Origin: Bacteroidota bacterium
GTDB taxonomy: Bacteria; Bacteroidota; Ignavibacteria; Kapaibacteriales; UBA2268
Length of the DNA: 64,000 nucleotides
Direction of reading: 5' to 3'
Assembly: GCA_004322215.1 (NCBI GenBank)
Contig: SCSM01000011.1
Span: 62,001 to 126,000, forward strand
The notes beneath the pieces are model-generated. The model made no database searches. It worked only from the letters and a program-made list of their open reading frames with translations, and had not been told where the DNA came from. Positions 46,905 to 55,046 of this stretch are shown here, one piece after another; the stretch's first letter is position 1; each line of letters opens with the position of its first letter. The translations under genes and the position numbers were made by a program.

Positions 46905-47341
46905 AAATACTCCTTAATAAATTCAATAGGATTTACAACCTTAATTTTGATATATTTCTTGTTTTTTTGTGCCAATGATATTAGTTTATCATCTGTTGTT
47001 ATTATTACGTTTATTTCATTTAAAACAGAAGTAGCAATATGTAATGCATCAAATGTCTTAAATCCAAAATGTTCTATTTCTTTAGCATAATTAATTATTT
47101 CATTATTTAATAATACCTTGTTACTCGTTTGGTTAAGTAGCTCCAATGAAAGTTCTCTTTTTAAATCGTCAGGATTCAAATTTAGTTCAAATTCTAAAAT
47201 ATCGCTTGAATATAATTCAAATAATCCTATATCAATTCGATTGAGAATATATCCAATCGAAATTGTTTCCAATCTAATTCTTTCAAGTGTCTGGTCATCA
47301 AAAGGCCTACTATAGCAACATGTATCAAGATAAATCTTCAT
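46901..47341 (-). CDS. PIN-domain ribonuclease, VapC-like toxin
   Basis: A 146-residue PIN domain: first acidic residue Asp6 in IYLDTCCYSRPF, a middle acidic residue in SSDILEFE, Asp98 in FDALHIATS, and Asp117-Asp118 in ITTDDKLI. These are the metal-binding positions of PIN nucleases. Paired with the coupled 70-residue gene it looks like a type II toxin-antitoxin system, cleaving RNA when free. The reversed order (toxin upstream) is less usual than antitoxin-first. Confidence 0.82.
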   Translation of the reverse strand: MKIYLDTCCYSRPFDDQTLERIRLETISIGYILNRIDIGLFELYSSDILEFELNLNPDDLKRELSLELLNQTSNKVLLNNEIINYAKEIEHFGFKTFDALHIATSVLNEINVIITTDDKLISLAQKNKKYIKIKVVNPIEFIKEYL

Positions 47342-47468
47342 ATCCTTTTATATACCATTAGATATTTAATTAAACGTTTAACATTTTTATTAATTTTATT
47401 ATGTTATTCAAACTTAATAATAATCAATTACAGAGCTAAATTTTACAATTAGCTATTATTATAAAATT

Positions 47469-49094
47469 TTACTTCTTTCCTCTCTTCTCCAAAATACTCA
47501 ACAAACGATTGCATTTTTCTTTTGCTCGCTTTACAATAGCTTCTGCTTCTTCTAATGTCTGTTTTTTGAATGATTCATCCTCAATACCGGGAAGATTAAT
47601 TAACACATTCTTATATGCTCCCCAGATACCTGTTTCGAGAGCTTTTGAGCCGACTTCGACATCGGATTTTGATGCAATGTTGCCGTACTTTGCAAGTTCA
47701 ATCATCGAATCCCAAGCACTGTCGCCAAGACGCATAGTCGTTAGAGGAACTTCAATTGCTTTTTTCAAACCTGCCTGCATTGCGGCATTTCGTGCTGCTT
47801 GCTGTTCGGGAGTGTCCTTAGGCATTCGAACACCTTCGAGGTAATCATTAAATGCATTTGTATCAGCATCAATCATCGGTATAAGTTTTTGTGTCAATTC
47901 GTATAAAGGAGGAATTATTTTCCTAATTTTCGGTTCAACTTCTTCGAATTTACGGACACCATAAGTTAAGCGAGACACCATTGTTCCTAAGCCAACACCG
48001 AGGGAAGCAAGAAGTGCAGATACCGAACCGCCACCGGGAGCTGATGTCCTTGCAGCAACGCTCTCTACAAATTTTCTAACACTAAGTGATGCCAGAGGTT
48101 CATTTTTTTCTTCAGCAACAATATATTCAATGATTTTCTTATTCGGTTCAAATTTTGAAATTGAATTTAAACCAAGCCGGTCAACAACGAGCTTGATTTT
48201 CTGGTCTTCTTCGATTATAAATAAATTTTCTTTTTTGATATAATAATCAGCAGCCATTAACATAGCATTTAATGGAATGAGACCGACCAACTCAGAACCG
48301 GCAACTCCGACTTTCAATGCTTTCGCTTCCTTAAGAACCTGTTCAAATACCTCATGCGGCGGTGAAACAAGATAATTTGTCATATTAATCGAAACCTGAG
48401 CCATATTATATTCATCCACGAACCAGCCGATTGCTTTGATTTCTTTCATTAAACCCGGCTCTTCATCTCCTCTACCCGCTTCACGTATATTAAGTGCAAT
48501 GCGGTGTGCCTGGTTATTAGTTCCAAGGATATTAATATTATATGCTATTAAGAAAAATCTTGCACCGGTAACAGTAGCACCCCACTCAGGAACAAATTCA
48601 GCAGGACCGAAATCCGGCTTCCATTCTTTCTGTTTGATTCGTTGCGGAATGGCTTCGTACTCCCCTTCCCTGATTTGAGGAAGTTTTTTCCTGTAATCTT
48701 TTTCCTGGGCAAATTCATATAGATAAATCGGAATACCGATTTCCTCGGCAGCCCTTCTTCCAAATTCATTAGCACACTTGACACAATCCTCCATTGTAAC
48801 ACCGGCAACAGGAACAAATGGGCATACATCCATTGCTCCCATTCGCGGATGTTCCCCGTGATGATTTCGCATGTCAATTAACTTTTTTGCGACTTTTGCT
48901 GAATTCAAGGCACCTTCGACGATTGCTTCAGGAGAGCCGACAAATGTATAAACAGTGCGGTTTGTTGATTTGCCGGGGTCAACATCAAGTAATGTACAAC
49001 CGGGAGTTTGCCTGATTGCATCGGCAATTGATTCAATAATTTCTGGGTTTCTGCCTTCTGAATAATTCGGTACACATTCTACAAGTTTTCTCAT
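47469..49094 (-). CDS. ftcD: Bifunctional glutamate formimidoyltransferase / formimidotetrahydrofolate cyclodeaminase
   Basis: A 541-residue fusion. Residues 1-~300 are the formimidoyltransferase (VECVPNYSEGRNPEII, DVDPGKSTNRTVYTFVG, His82 in HHGEHPRMG, AYNINILGTNNQAHRIA). Residues ~335-541 are the cyclodeaminase (VRKFVESVAARTSAPGGGSVSALLASLG, DADTNAFNDYLEGVRMPK). In histidine degradation it moves the formimino group of formiminoglutamate to tetrahydrofolate and then deaminates it. Both domains look intact. Other hut genes are not in the window. Confidence 0.95.
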   Translation of the reverse strand: MRKLVECVPNYSEGRNPEIIESIADAIRQTPGCTLLDVDPGKSTNRTVYTFVGSPEAIVEGALNSAKVAKKLIDMRNHHGEHPRMGAMDVCPFVPVAGVTMEDCVKCANEFGRRAAEEIGIPIYLYEFAQEKDYRKKLPQIREGEYEAIPQRIKQKEWKPDFGPAEFVPEWGATVTGARFFLIAYNINILGTNNQAHRIALNIREAGRGDEEPGLMKEIKAIGWFVDEYNMAQVSINMTNYLVSPPHEVFEQVLKEAKALKVGVAGSELVGLIPLNAMLMAADYYIKKENLFIIEEDQKIKLVVDRLGLNSISKFEPNKKIIEYIVAEEKNEPLASLSVRKFVESVAARTSAPGGGSVSALLASLGVGLGTMVSRLTYGVRKFEEVEPKIRKIIPPLYELTQKLIPMIDADTNAFNDYLEGVRMPKDTPEQQAARNAAMQAGLKKAIEVPLTTMRLGDSAWDSMIELAKYGNIASKSDVEVGSKALETGIWGAYKNVLINLPGIEDESFKKQTLEEAEAIVKRAKEKCNRLLSILEKRGKK

Positions 49095-49114
49095 AATCTT
49101 AGTATTTTTTCCTC

Positions 49115-49714
49115 TTATTTAATTATGTATATTTTTATATTCGATATTTTTCCAATCCATCTGTTTATAGTCTGGTCCTGGGGAAATACGATAGAGCCGC
49201 TATTAAAAATCCTGAATTTTTCTCCCTGGGAAATAGTTTTTATTTGAAGGTAAATTCTTTCGACAATAGATTTTTGTAATTCCTTTTCAACCATTGATAA
49301 ATCAACGACACCTTTTTTCCCTTTGACATCAGATACTTTTATTGTATCACCAACAGACCCCTGAACAGTTTTTAAAATTAGAACCGGAGCTAATTTTGTG
49401 TTATTAGGGTCATAATCGAAATAAGTAGATGTGATTGCTTCGCTATCTGATGATTCGGCTACTATTAACAACCTGCATTTCTCTTGTTCATTAAGATGTT
49501 TAATACTTCCTGCAATAATATCGTTAATATCAACGCAAATGTATTTCCCGTAACTTTTTTTGGTTGCGGAAAGAAATTCTACGGTTTTCGTTTTATTATT
49601 TTTACCGATTTCATTCAAATCAACATTAATTTTTGCCAGTTCATAAGGATTGTCAGCAGAATAGAGAAATATTGCTGAAAAAAGTGTAATATATATTTTT
49701 AATAATAAATTCAT
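49115..49714 (-). CDS. Secreted protein of unknown function
   Basis: A 199-residue protein with a signal peptide (LLLKIYITLFSAIFLYSA). The mature part has several short beta strands and ends in KISNIKIYIIK. Only one cysteine is obvious (KCRLL). No family is recognised. It lies 20 bp upstream of ftcD on the same strand and is divergent from panD. Confidence 0.65.
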   Translation of the reverse strand: MNLLLKIYITLFSAIFLYSADNPYELAKINVDLNEIGKNNKTKTVEFLSATKKSYGKYICVDINDIIAGSIKHLNEQEKCRLLIVAESSDSEAITSTYFDYDPNNTKLAPVLILKTVQGSVGDTIKVSDVKGKKGVVDLSMVEKELQKSIVERIYLQIKTISQGEKFRIFNSGSIVFPQDQTINRWIGKISNIKIYIIK

Positions 49715-49808
49715 AAACCTGTCTTAATTTATCTAACTAAATATAAATATGCAAATTAACACATTTTATTTATTTTTTAATTTTAAAAGTTTTTCGTTAC
49801 ATACATCA

Positions 49809-49838
49809 TTGATTTAAAATAATTTTACCGTAATTTTG
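49809..49838 (+). promoter_or_regulatory. Bacteroidota-type promoter of panD (TTG-N19-TAATTTTG)
   Basis: TTG at 49809-49811, a 19-base spacer, and TAATTTTG at 49831-49838 fit the TTG/TAnnTTTG consensus of the Bacteroidota primary sigma factor. Transcription would start near 49845, giving a leader of about 34 bases to the panD ATG at 49879. Confidence 0.6.
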
Positions 49839-49878
49839 TTAATTGTAAATGGAAATATTTTGCCGATAATTGGATAAG

Positions 49879-50274
49879 ATGATGCAGAGAATAATGTTAA
49901 AATCGAAAATACACAGGGCGAGAATTACAGATTCGAACCTTTACTATGAAGGCAGTTTTACAATTGATGAAGAAATACTTGAAGAAGCTGATATTTTACC
50001 AAATGAACAGGTTTCGGTTGTTAATATAAATAACGGTGAAAGATTCGAAACTTATGTCATCCCGGGTAAACGCGGTGGAAGAGATTTCTGTTTAAATGGT
50101 GCTGCTGCCCGTAAGGGGGCAATAGGTGATGAAATGATAATTATAAGTTATGCTCATCTTAATGAGGAAGAAATTAAAAATCACAAACCTACAATAATTC
50201 TTGTTGACAAAAACAATAATATTATAGAGAAATCATATTCGGTTGAACCAAAAAAGAAATTCATCTCTAATTGA
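49879..50274 (+). CDS. panD: Aspartate 1-decarboxylase precursor
   Basis: A 131-residue pyruvoyl enzyme: [25 protein letters not shown] contains the Gly-Ser self-cleavage site that generates the pyruvoyl group; then NGERFETYV and [20 protein letters not shown]. It makes beta-alanine from aspartate for coenzyme A synthesis. Two consecutive ATGs (49879, 49882) are both possible; an upstream TTG is less likely. The next gene begins one base after its stop, so the two are coupled. Confidence 0.95.
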   Translation: MMQRIMLKSKIHRARITDSNLYYEGSFTIDEEILEEADILPNEQVSVVNINNGERFETYVIPGKRGGRDFCLNGAAARKGAIGDEMIIISYAHLNEEEIKNHKPTIILVDKNNNIIEKSYSVEPKKKFISN

Positions 50275-50275
50275 A

Positions 50276-51046
50276 ATGAGTTCGGTTGCGAATCAAAACC
50301 TAATTATAATCATCCTGGCTGCTGGCAAAGGTAAAAGGATGAATAATCCCTTGATGGCTAAGGTAATGGCTGAGCTTGACGGAATACCTTTAATAGGTCA
50401 TGTATTGAATCAAGCAATTAAATTATCACCTGAGAAAATCATAATCGTCGTTGGTCATCAAAAAGACAGTGTGATAAATTATATAAATTCACTCGCTTAT
50501 GATAATATTACATTCGTTGAGCAGAAGGAGCAACTCGGTACAGGACACGCTGTAAATCAGGCAAAACCTGAATTAAGTAATTACAACGTTAAAATTTTAA
50601 TTCTTGCTGGCGACGTTCCAATGCTTAGTTCAGATACACTCAAAAAATTTATTAATTATCATAATGTACAAAAATCAGATGTATCAGTACTGTCAACTGT
50701 TGCACCAAACCCCTTTGGATATGGCAGAATAATCAGAGACGAAGAAGCTAATTTCATTAAAATCGTTGAAGAAAAGGATGCATCAGATGATGAAAGAAAT
50801 GTCACCGAAATCAATAGTGGTGTATTTCTTTTAAATGCAGATTTATTATTTAAATCACTGCAGGAAGTATCAAATAAAAATTCACAAGCAGAGTATTACC
50901 TTACGGATATAATAGAAATCCTGAAAAACAAAGGTACAAGAGTGCATGCTTTTGCAGGAGCTGAGTTTGATGAATTGCAGGGAGTAAATTCACCCGAAGA
51001 TTTAAAGAAAGTCGAAGATTTTTATTATTTTAGAAACCGTCAATGA
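50276..51046 (+). CDS. GlmU-head-like nucleotidyltransferase without acetyltransferase domain
   Basis: A 256-residue GT-A-type NTP-transferase: LAAGKGKRMNN (NTP loop), QLGTGHAVNQAKPEL, ILAGDVPMLSSDTL, GYGRIIRDEE, EINSGVFLLNADLL and AEYYLTDIIEILKNKG. These motifs match the uridylyltransferase half of GlmU. The C-terminal left-handed beta-helix (acetyltransferase) half is missing, and the protein ends after the pyrophosphorylase fold. It may make UDP-GlcNAc from GlcNAc-1-phosphate or act on another sugar-1-phosphate. It starts one base after the panD stop and overlaps the next gene by 4 bp. Confidence 0.85.
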   Translation: MSSVANQNLIIIILAAGKGKRMNNPLMAKVMAELDGIPLIGHVLNQAIKLSPEKIIIVVGHQKDSVINYINSLAYDNITFVEQKEQLGTGHAVNQAKPELSNYNVKILILAGDVPMLSSDTLKKFINYHNVQKSDVSVLSTVAPNPFGYGRIIRDEEANFIKIVEEKDASDDERNVTEINSGVFLLNADLLFKSLQEVSNKNSQAEYYLTDIIEILKNKGTRVHAFAGAEFDELQGVNSPEDLKKVEDFYYFRNRQ

Positions 51047-51381
51047 GTGATTCAAAAAATATTCATCCTGAGATTTTGAAAATGGTTAAAGAATATTTAC
51101 AAGAACTTAATAAAAATGGAATAAAAATAACCAGAGCAATTCTCTATGGCAGTTACGCACGTTCTGAACAAAATGAGAATAGTGATATTGATTTGTTATT
51201 AATTTCGCCACTTTTTGATAATGGCAGTAATAAATACGCAGGAAAAATTTGGCAATTAACAAAAGTTTCTGATTATAAAATTGAACCGATTGCTGTCGGA
51301 GAAAAAAGATTCCTGGAGGATGACGCAACTCCACTACTTGAAATCGCAAGAACAGAAGGAATTGAAATTGCTTTACCATAA
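51043..51381 (+). CDS. MNT-type small nucleotidyltransferase
   Basis: A 112-residue protein with the minimal nucleotidyltransferase signature GSYARSEQNENSDIDLLLIS (GSx10DxD) and a conserved tail (FLEDDATPLLEIARTEG). It overlaps the preceding gene by 4 bp (ATGA). Such proteins are often paired with HEPN toxins as antitoxins that modify the HEPN partner, but no HEPN gene is adjacent here. Stand-alone MNT proteins of this type also occur. Confidence 0.8.
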   Translation: MSDSKNIHPEILKMVKEYLQELNKNGIKITRAILYGSYARSEQNENSDIDLLLISPLFDNGSNKYAGKIWQLTKVSDYKIEPIAVGEKRFLEDDATPLLEIARTEGIEIALP

Positions 51382-51384
51382 ATA

Positions 51385-51786
51385 ATGATAAAATCATTAA
51401 ACCATATCGGAATTGCTGTAAAAAACCTGGATGAAAGCATTGAAATATTCAGGAAGATTTTTTCTTTTGAAAATATTCATCGTGAAACTGTCGAAGAACA
51501 AAAAGTTGAAATTGCATCATTCAAAGTCGGTGATTTATTAATTGAACTGACCACACCAAAAGATAATTCTTCCCCTATAACGAAATTTCTCGAAAAAAGA
51601 GGTGAAGGAATCCATCATATTTCATTTGAAACTGATGATGTAAATAAAGAACTGGAGCGGCTTTCAAATGAAGGAATCCAATTGATTAATCAAACTGCAA
51701 CAAATGGAGCTCATGATTTGAAAATTGCATTTCTTCATCCGAAAACAACAAACGGAGTATTAATTGAGATTTGTCAGAAGAAGTAG
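51385..51786 (+). CDS. mce: Methylmalonyl-CoA epimerase
   Basis: A 133-residue VOC-fold protein: NHIGIAVKNLDESIEIF, VEIASFKVGDLLIELTTP, GIHHISFETDDV and FLHPKTTNGVLIEICQK. His and Glu metal ligands sit in NHIGI, IELT, HHIS and LIEI, as in Mce. It interconverts (R)- and (S)-methylmalonyl-CoA in propionyl-CoA metabolism. The mutase genes are not in the window. It follows the MNT gene by 3 bp. Confidence 0.92.
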   Translation: MIKSLNHIGIAVKNLDESIEIFRKIFSFENIHRETVEEQKVEIASFKVGDLLIELTTPKDNSSPITKFLEKRGEGIHHISFETDDVNKELERLSNEGIQLINQTATNGAHDLKIAFLHPKTTNGVLIEICQKK

Positions 51787-51797
51787 GAATTAACAAA

Positions 51798-52127
51798 TTA
51801 ATTAATGATTATTTCTTCGCTATTCCTCAATATATCTGATAGAATGCTTACCGGTTCAAGGTTTTCAAGTTCACTTTCAAAAACACATTTTGGTTCTATA
51901 CGGATGTCAATTTTTCTTGCTAGTAAAAATAATCTCTTAGAAATTTCGATTTTCTTTCTCTTATCATTTAAATTCAACAAAACGGCAACATCAATATCAC
52001 TGTCAGATTTCTGTAAACCTTTAGCATAAGAGCCATAAAGAAGAATCTTATAAACATCAAATTCTTTTCTTACAAGTTTTGAATACTCGATTAGTTTAGA
52101 TTTTATTGTATCTTTGCTTTCAGCCAT
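51798..52127 (-). CDS. MNT nucleotidyltransferase, partner of the disrupted HEPN gene
   Basis: A 109-residue protein with GSYAKGLQKSDSDIDVAVLL (GSx10DxD). It lies 44 bp downstream of the HEPN-like pseudogene on the same strand, the order of HEPN-MNT toxin-antitoxin pairs. In such systems MNT adenylylates the HEPN nuclease to silence it. The gene is convergent with mce (12-bp gap). Confidence 0.82.
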   Translation of the reverse strand: MAESKDTIKSKLIEYSKLVRKEFDVYKILLYGSYAKGLQKSDSDIDVAVLLNLNDKRKKIEISKRLFLLARKIDIRIEPKCVFESELENLEPVSILSDILRNSEEIIIN

Positions 52128-52171
52128 ATAAATAGTTCTTCAGTTTTTAATAAAATATTTTTCGCTTTTCT

Positions 52172-52494
52172 TTAATTTAAAAATTTTGCTAAATCTTCGA
52201 TTTCTTCACTATATCTTGATTCAATATAATAAATATTAAGTTCAGTTATAAATTCAAATTTATCATCATTAATTTCATTAGAAATTGAAGAGTTATCAAG
52301 CCATCTTTGAAGATTGTGAGTATAAGGAGGCGTTTGATTATGGTCTTTGATAAATAAAGCTTTCAATAATTTTTCAATTGTTTGTTGACAAATAAATGCA
52401 ACATATAAATACTCCCAGACTCAAGCATGGCCCTTGCTGTTGAAATATCATACTCAGCTAATTTGACCCAATTATTTATTGTTTTATTATTCAT
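52172..52494 (-). pseudogene. HEPN-domain gene with a single-base frameshift
   Basis: An ATG at 52494 opens MNNKTINNWVKLAEYDIST and runs to ARAMLESG, then hits a stop in that frame near position 52363. In the next frame, YLYVAFICQQTIEKLLKAL continues the HEPN domain, down to ELNIYYIESRYSEEIEDLAKF at 52172. The two parts join exactly as in intact HEPN proteins if one base is added near 52411-52412. It is therefore a recent frameshift, a sequencing error or, less likely, programmed shifting. It was probably the toxin of the MNT pair just downstream. Confidence 0.85.
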
Positions 52495-52529
52495 ATAAAA
52501 AAGATATATTTCAATTTAAATATTTATTT

Positions 52530-53294
52530 TCAATCCCCATTCAGAACTCTTATTGTTTTACCCTGATTGGCAACCGATTCGATTGACTTTTTAATTGACT
52601 CAAAATCTCCAAGATAATATTTTTTTAACGGCTTCAAATCATCATCAAGCTCATAAACTAAAGGAATTCCGGTTGGAATGTTGTACTTGATTATTTCGTC
52701 TTCAGACATATTATCTAAATATTTTACTAATGAACGCAAACTGTTACCATGGGCAACAACCAATACCTTTTTTCCTGTTTTGACTGCCGGAGCAATTGCG
52801 TCATGCCAGAATGGAATGAATCTGTAATAAGTGTCTTTAAGACTTTCACCAAGCGGGAGTACATCCTCGCTCAATTCCTGGTAACGCGGATCTTTGCCTG
52901 GGTACATATCGTGATTTTTACTGATATGAGGAGGTGGAATATCATAGCTTCGCCTCCATATCAAAACCTGTTCCTCACCGTATTTCTTCGCTGTCTCTGC
53001 TTTATTTAATCCCTGCAAAGCTCCATAGTGTCTTTCGTTCAACCGCCATGATTTGATAAACGGCAGCCACATCATATCCAAGCCATCGAGGATAATCCAC
53101 ATTGTCCTTATTGCCCTTTTTAAAACAGATGTAAAAACAATATCAAATGTATAGCCGGATTCTCTGAGTAATTGAGCCGCTTCCCATGCTTCGTTCTTGC
53201 CTTTCTCAGACAGGTCAACATCAACCCATCCGGTGAATTTATTTTCTTTATTCCATGTGCTTTCACCATGACGCACTAATACTAATTTTTTCAA
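52530..53294 (-). CDS. gpmA: 2,3-bisphosphoglycerate-dependent phosphoglycerate mutase
   Basis: A 254-residue histidine phosphatase-fold enzyme: [20 protein letters not shown] with phospho-acceptor His9, [30 protein letters not shown]. It interconverts 3- and 2-phosphoglycerate in glycolysis and gluconeogenesis. The start is a TTG, supported by AGGAGG at 5-base spacing. It sits downstream of pckA across an intrinsic terminator, so it is probably transcribed separately. A possible TAAATTTG box lies at 53318-53311 on the minus strand. Confidence 0.96.
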   Translation of the reverse strand: MKKLVLVRHGESTWNKENKFTGWVDVDLSEKGKNEAWEAAQLLRESGYTFDIVFTSVLKRAIRTMWIILDGLDMMWLPFIKSWRLNERHYGALQGLNKAETAKKYGEEQVLIWRRSYDIPPPHISKNHDMYPGKDPRYQELSEDVLPLGESLKDTYYRFIPFWHDAIAPAVKTGKKVLVVAHGNSLRSLVKYLDNMSEDEIIKYNIPTGIPLVYELDDDLKPLKKYYLGDFESIKKSIESVANQGKTIRVLNGD

Positions 53295-53343
53295 GTTTAC
53301 CTCCTGAACACAAATTTACCTTTATGTAATCAAATTACATTCC

Positions 53344-53385
53344 AAAAAAAGCCCGTTAATCAAATAATAATTAGCGGGCTTTTTT
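53344..53385 (-). terminator. Intrinsic terminator between pckA and gpmA (bidirectional shape)
   Basis: GCCCGTTAAT (53351-53360), a 9-base loop and ATTAGCGGGC (53370-53379) pair with one G-T wobble. A-runs and T-runs flank both sides, so it works on either strand. Its position just after the pckA stop makes it the pckA/aminotransferase operon terminator. Confidence 0.88.
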
Positions 53386-53393
53386 ATTAATTT

Positions 53394-55046
53394 CTATTTT
53401 GGCTGCCGTTTAGGACCCGCATTTATTACCTTATCTGGTATTCCTTCTGCAAATAATTTAAAGTTCTCGATATAACGTGAAGCAAGTGCATCATATTTCA
53501 TCCAGTACTCATTTTTATTACCCCAGGCATTTGATGGCTCGAACACATCATCAGGTACTCCTGGACATGTCAAAGGAACTTCAAATCCAAATAATTTATC
53601 CTTACGGTATTCTACATTATCGAGCTGCCCTTCGAGAGCGGCATTGAGCATATTTCTTGTGTGACGAATGCTAATACGCTTACCAACTCCGAATTTCCCG
53701 CCTACCCAACCGGTATTGACAAGCCAGCAATTGGCACCATGTTTCTCCATTTTCTGTCTCAGTAAATTTGCATAATAGAACGGATGATGTACCATAAACG
53801 GTGCTCCAAAGCATGCACTGAAGGTTATTTCCGGCTCGATTCCCAAACCGATTTCGGTTCCAGCAATTTTGGAGGTATAACCGCTGATAAAATGATACAT
53901 TGCCTGGTCCATATTCAGTTTGGCTATCGGGGGAAGAACGCCTGTTGCATCGCATGTTAAAAAGATAACATTCTTCGGATGTGAACGCGCCATTTTCTCC
54001 GGCATGGCATTCGGAATAAATTCAAGTGGATAAGAAGCCCTTGTGTTTTCTGTCCGGGATTCATCATCAAGGTCAATTCTGCGTGAAGCAGGGTCCCAAA
54101 TCACATTCTCAAGTATTGTTCCGAATTTCCTTGTGCATTGATAAATTTCCGGTTCTGCTTCAGCCGATAAACGAATCACTTTAGCATAGCAGCCACCTTC
54201 AAAGTTAAACACACCTTCATCGCTCCAGCCATGTTCATCGTCTCCAATCAATTTACGCTTAGGGTCAGCGGATAAAGTTGTTTTACCGGTGCCGCTTAAA
54301 CCGAAAAATAAAGCAACATCACCATTATCACCGACATTTGCAGAGCAATGCATTGCCATAACATTTTCCAATGGCTTGAGGTAATTCATAACTGTAAATA
54401 CAGTCTTTTTAATTTCACCGCCATAGCTTGTCCCTGCAACAATCGCAAGACGTTGCGAGAAATTAATTATCATTGCAGTTTCAGAACGGGTGCCATCAAT
54501 TGCCGGCTCACATTTAAAAGACGGCGATGCAATAACCGTAAATTCGGGTACATGTCTTTTAAGCTCATCGCGATTAGTTATTTTAATAAACATATTCCTG
54601 GCGAATAAGCTCTGCCATGCAGTATCTGTAATAATCCGAATCGGCATCCTGTAATTTGGGTCAGCACCGACATAACAATCCTGCACAAAAAGTTCTTCAC
54701 CCTGTAAAAATGCTTGTAATCTTGTTAAAAGATTTCCATATTTCTGCGGGTCGAATGGACGGTTATAAACACCCCACCAAATATTATCCTCTGTAGTTTG
54801 TTCTTTTACGATGAATTTATCATTTGCCGCCCTCGCTGTCCATTTACCTGTATTAACAATAAACGGGCCGCCATAAACAACATGTCCTTCACCCCTGAAA
54901 ACTGCCTCTTCATATAGTGCCGATGTAGGCAGATTCCAGAAAACATTGTCAAGATACTGAAGTCCATGATTTTTTAATTTATAATCACTTGCATATTCTC
55001 CTGCATGTTTAATTGCAGGTGTATCAAATTCAAGATATTTTGTCAT
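53394..55046 (-). CDS. pckA: Phosphoenolpyruvate carboxykinase (ATP)
   Basis: A 550-residue enzyme: YGGPFIVNTGKWTARAAND, FARNMFIK, FFGLSGTGKTTLS (P-loop ~248-259), LIGDDEHGW (kinase-2 metal site), EGGCYAKVIRL, NTRASYPLEFIPNAMPE and TGWVGGKFGVGKRI. The GSGTGKT-type loop and length fit the ATP-dependent class. It forms PEP from oxaloacetate. ATG at 55046 overlaps the aminotransferase stop (ATGA), so the two genes are coupled. The preceding enzyme could supply oxaloacetate from aspartate. Confidence 0.97.
   Translation of the reverse strand: MTKYLEFDTPAIKHAGEYASDYKLKNHGLQYLDNVFWNLPTSALYEEAVFRGEGHVVYGGPFIVNTGKWTARAANDKFIVKEQTTEDNIWWGVYNRPFDPQKYGNLLTRLQAFLQGEELFVQDCYVGADPNYRMPIRIITDTAWQSLFARNMFIKITNRDELKRHVPEFTVIASPSFKCEPAIDGTRSETAMIINFSQRLAIVAGTSYGGEIKKTVFTVMNYLKPLENVMAMHCSANVGDNGDVALFFGLSGTGKTTLSADPKRKLIGDDEHGWSDEGVFNFEGGCYAKVIRLSAEAEPEIYQCTRKFGTILENVIWDPASRRIDLDDESRTENTRASYPLEFIPNAMPEKMARSHPKNVIFLTCDATGVLPPIAKLNMDQAMYHFISGYTSKIAGTEIGLGIEPEITFSACFGAPFMVHHPFYYANLLRQKMEKHGANCWLVNTGWVGGKFGVGKRISIRHTRNMLNAALEGQLDNVEYRKDKLFGFEVPLTCPGVPDDVFEPSNAWGNKNEYWMKYDALASRYIENFKLFAEGIPDKVINAGPKRQPK

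Noticed and set aside
53680-53955. 91-codon minus-strand frame inside pckA
   Set aside because: It is a shifted frame of a well-conserved PEP carboxykinase gene, with no separate start signal.
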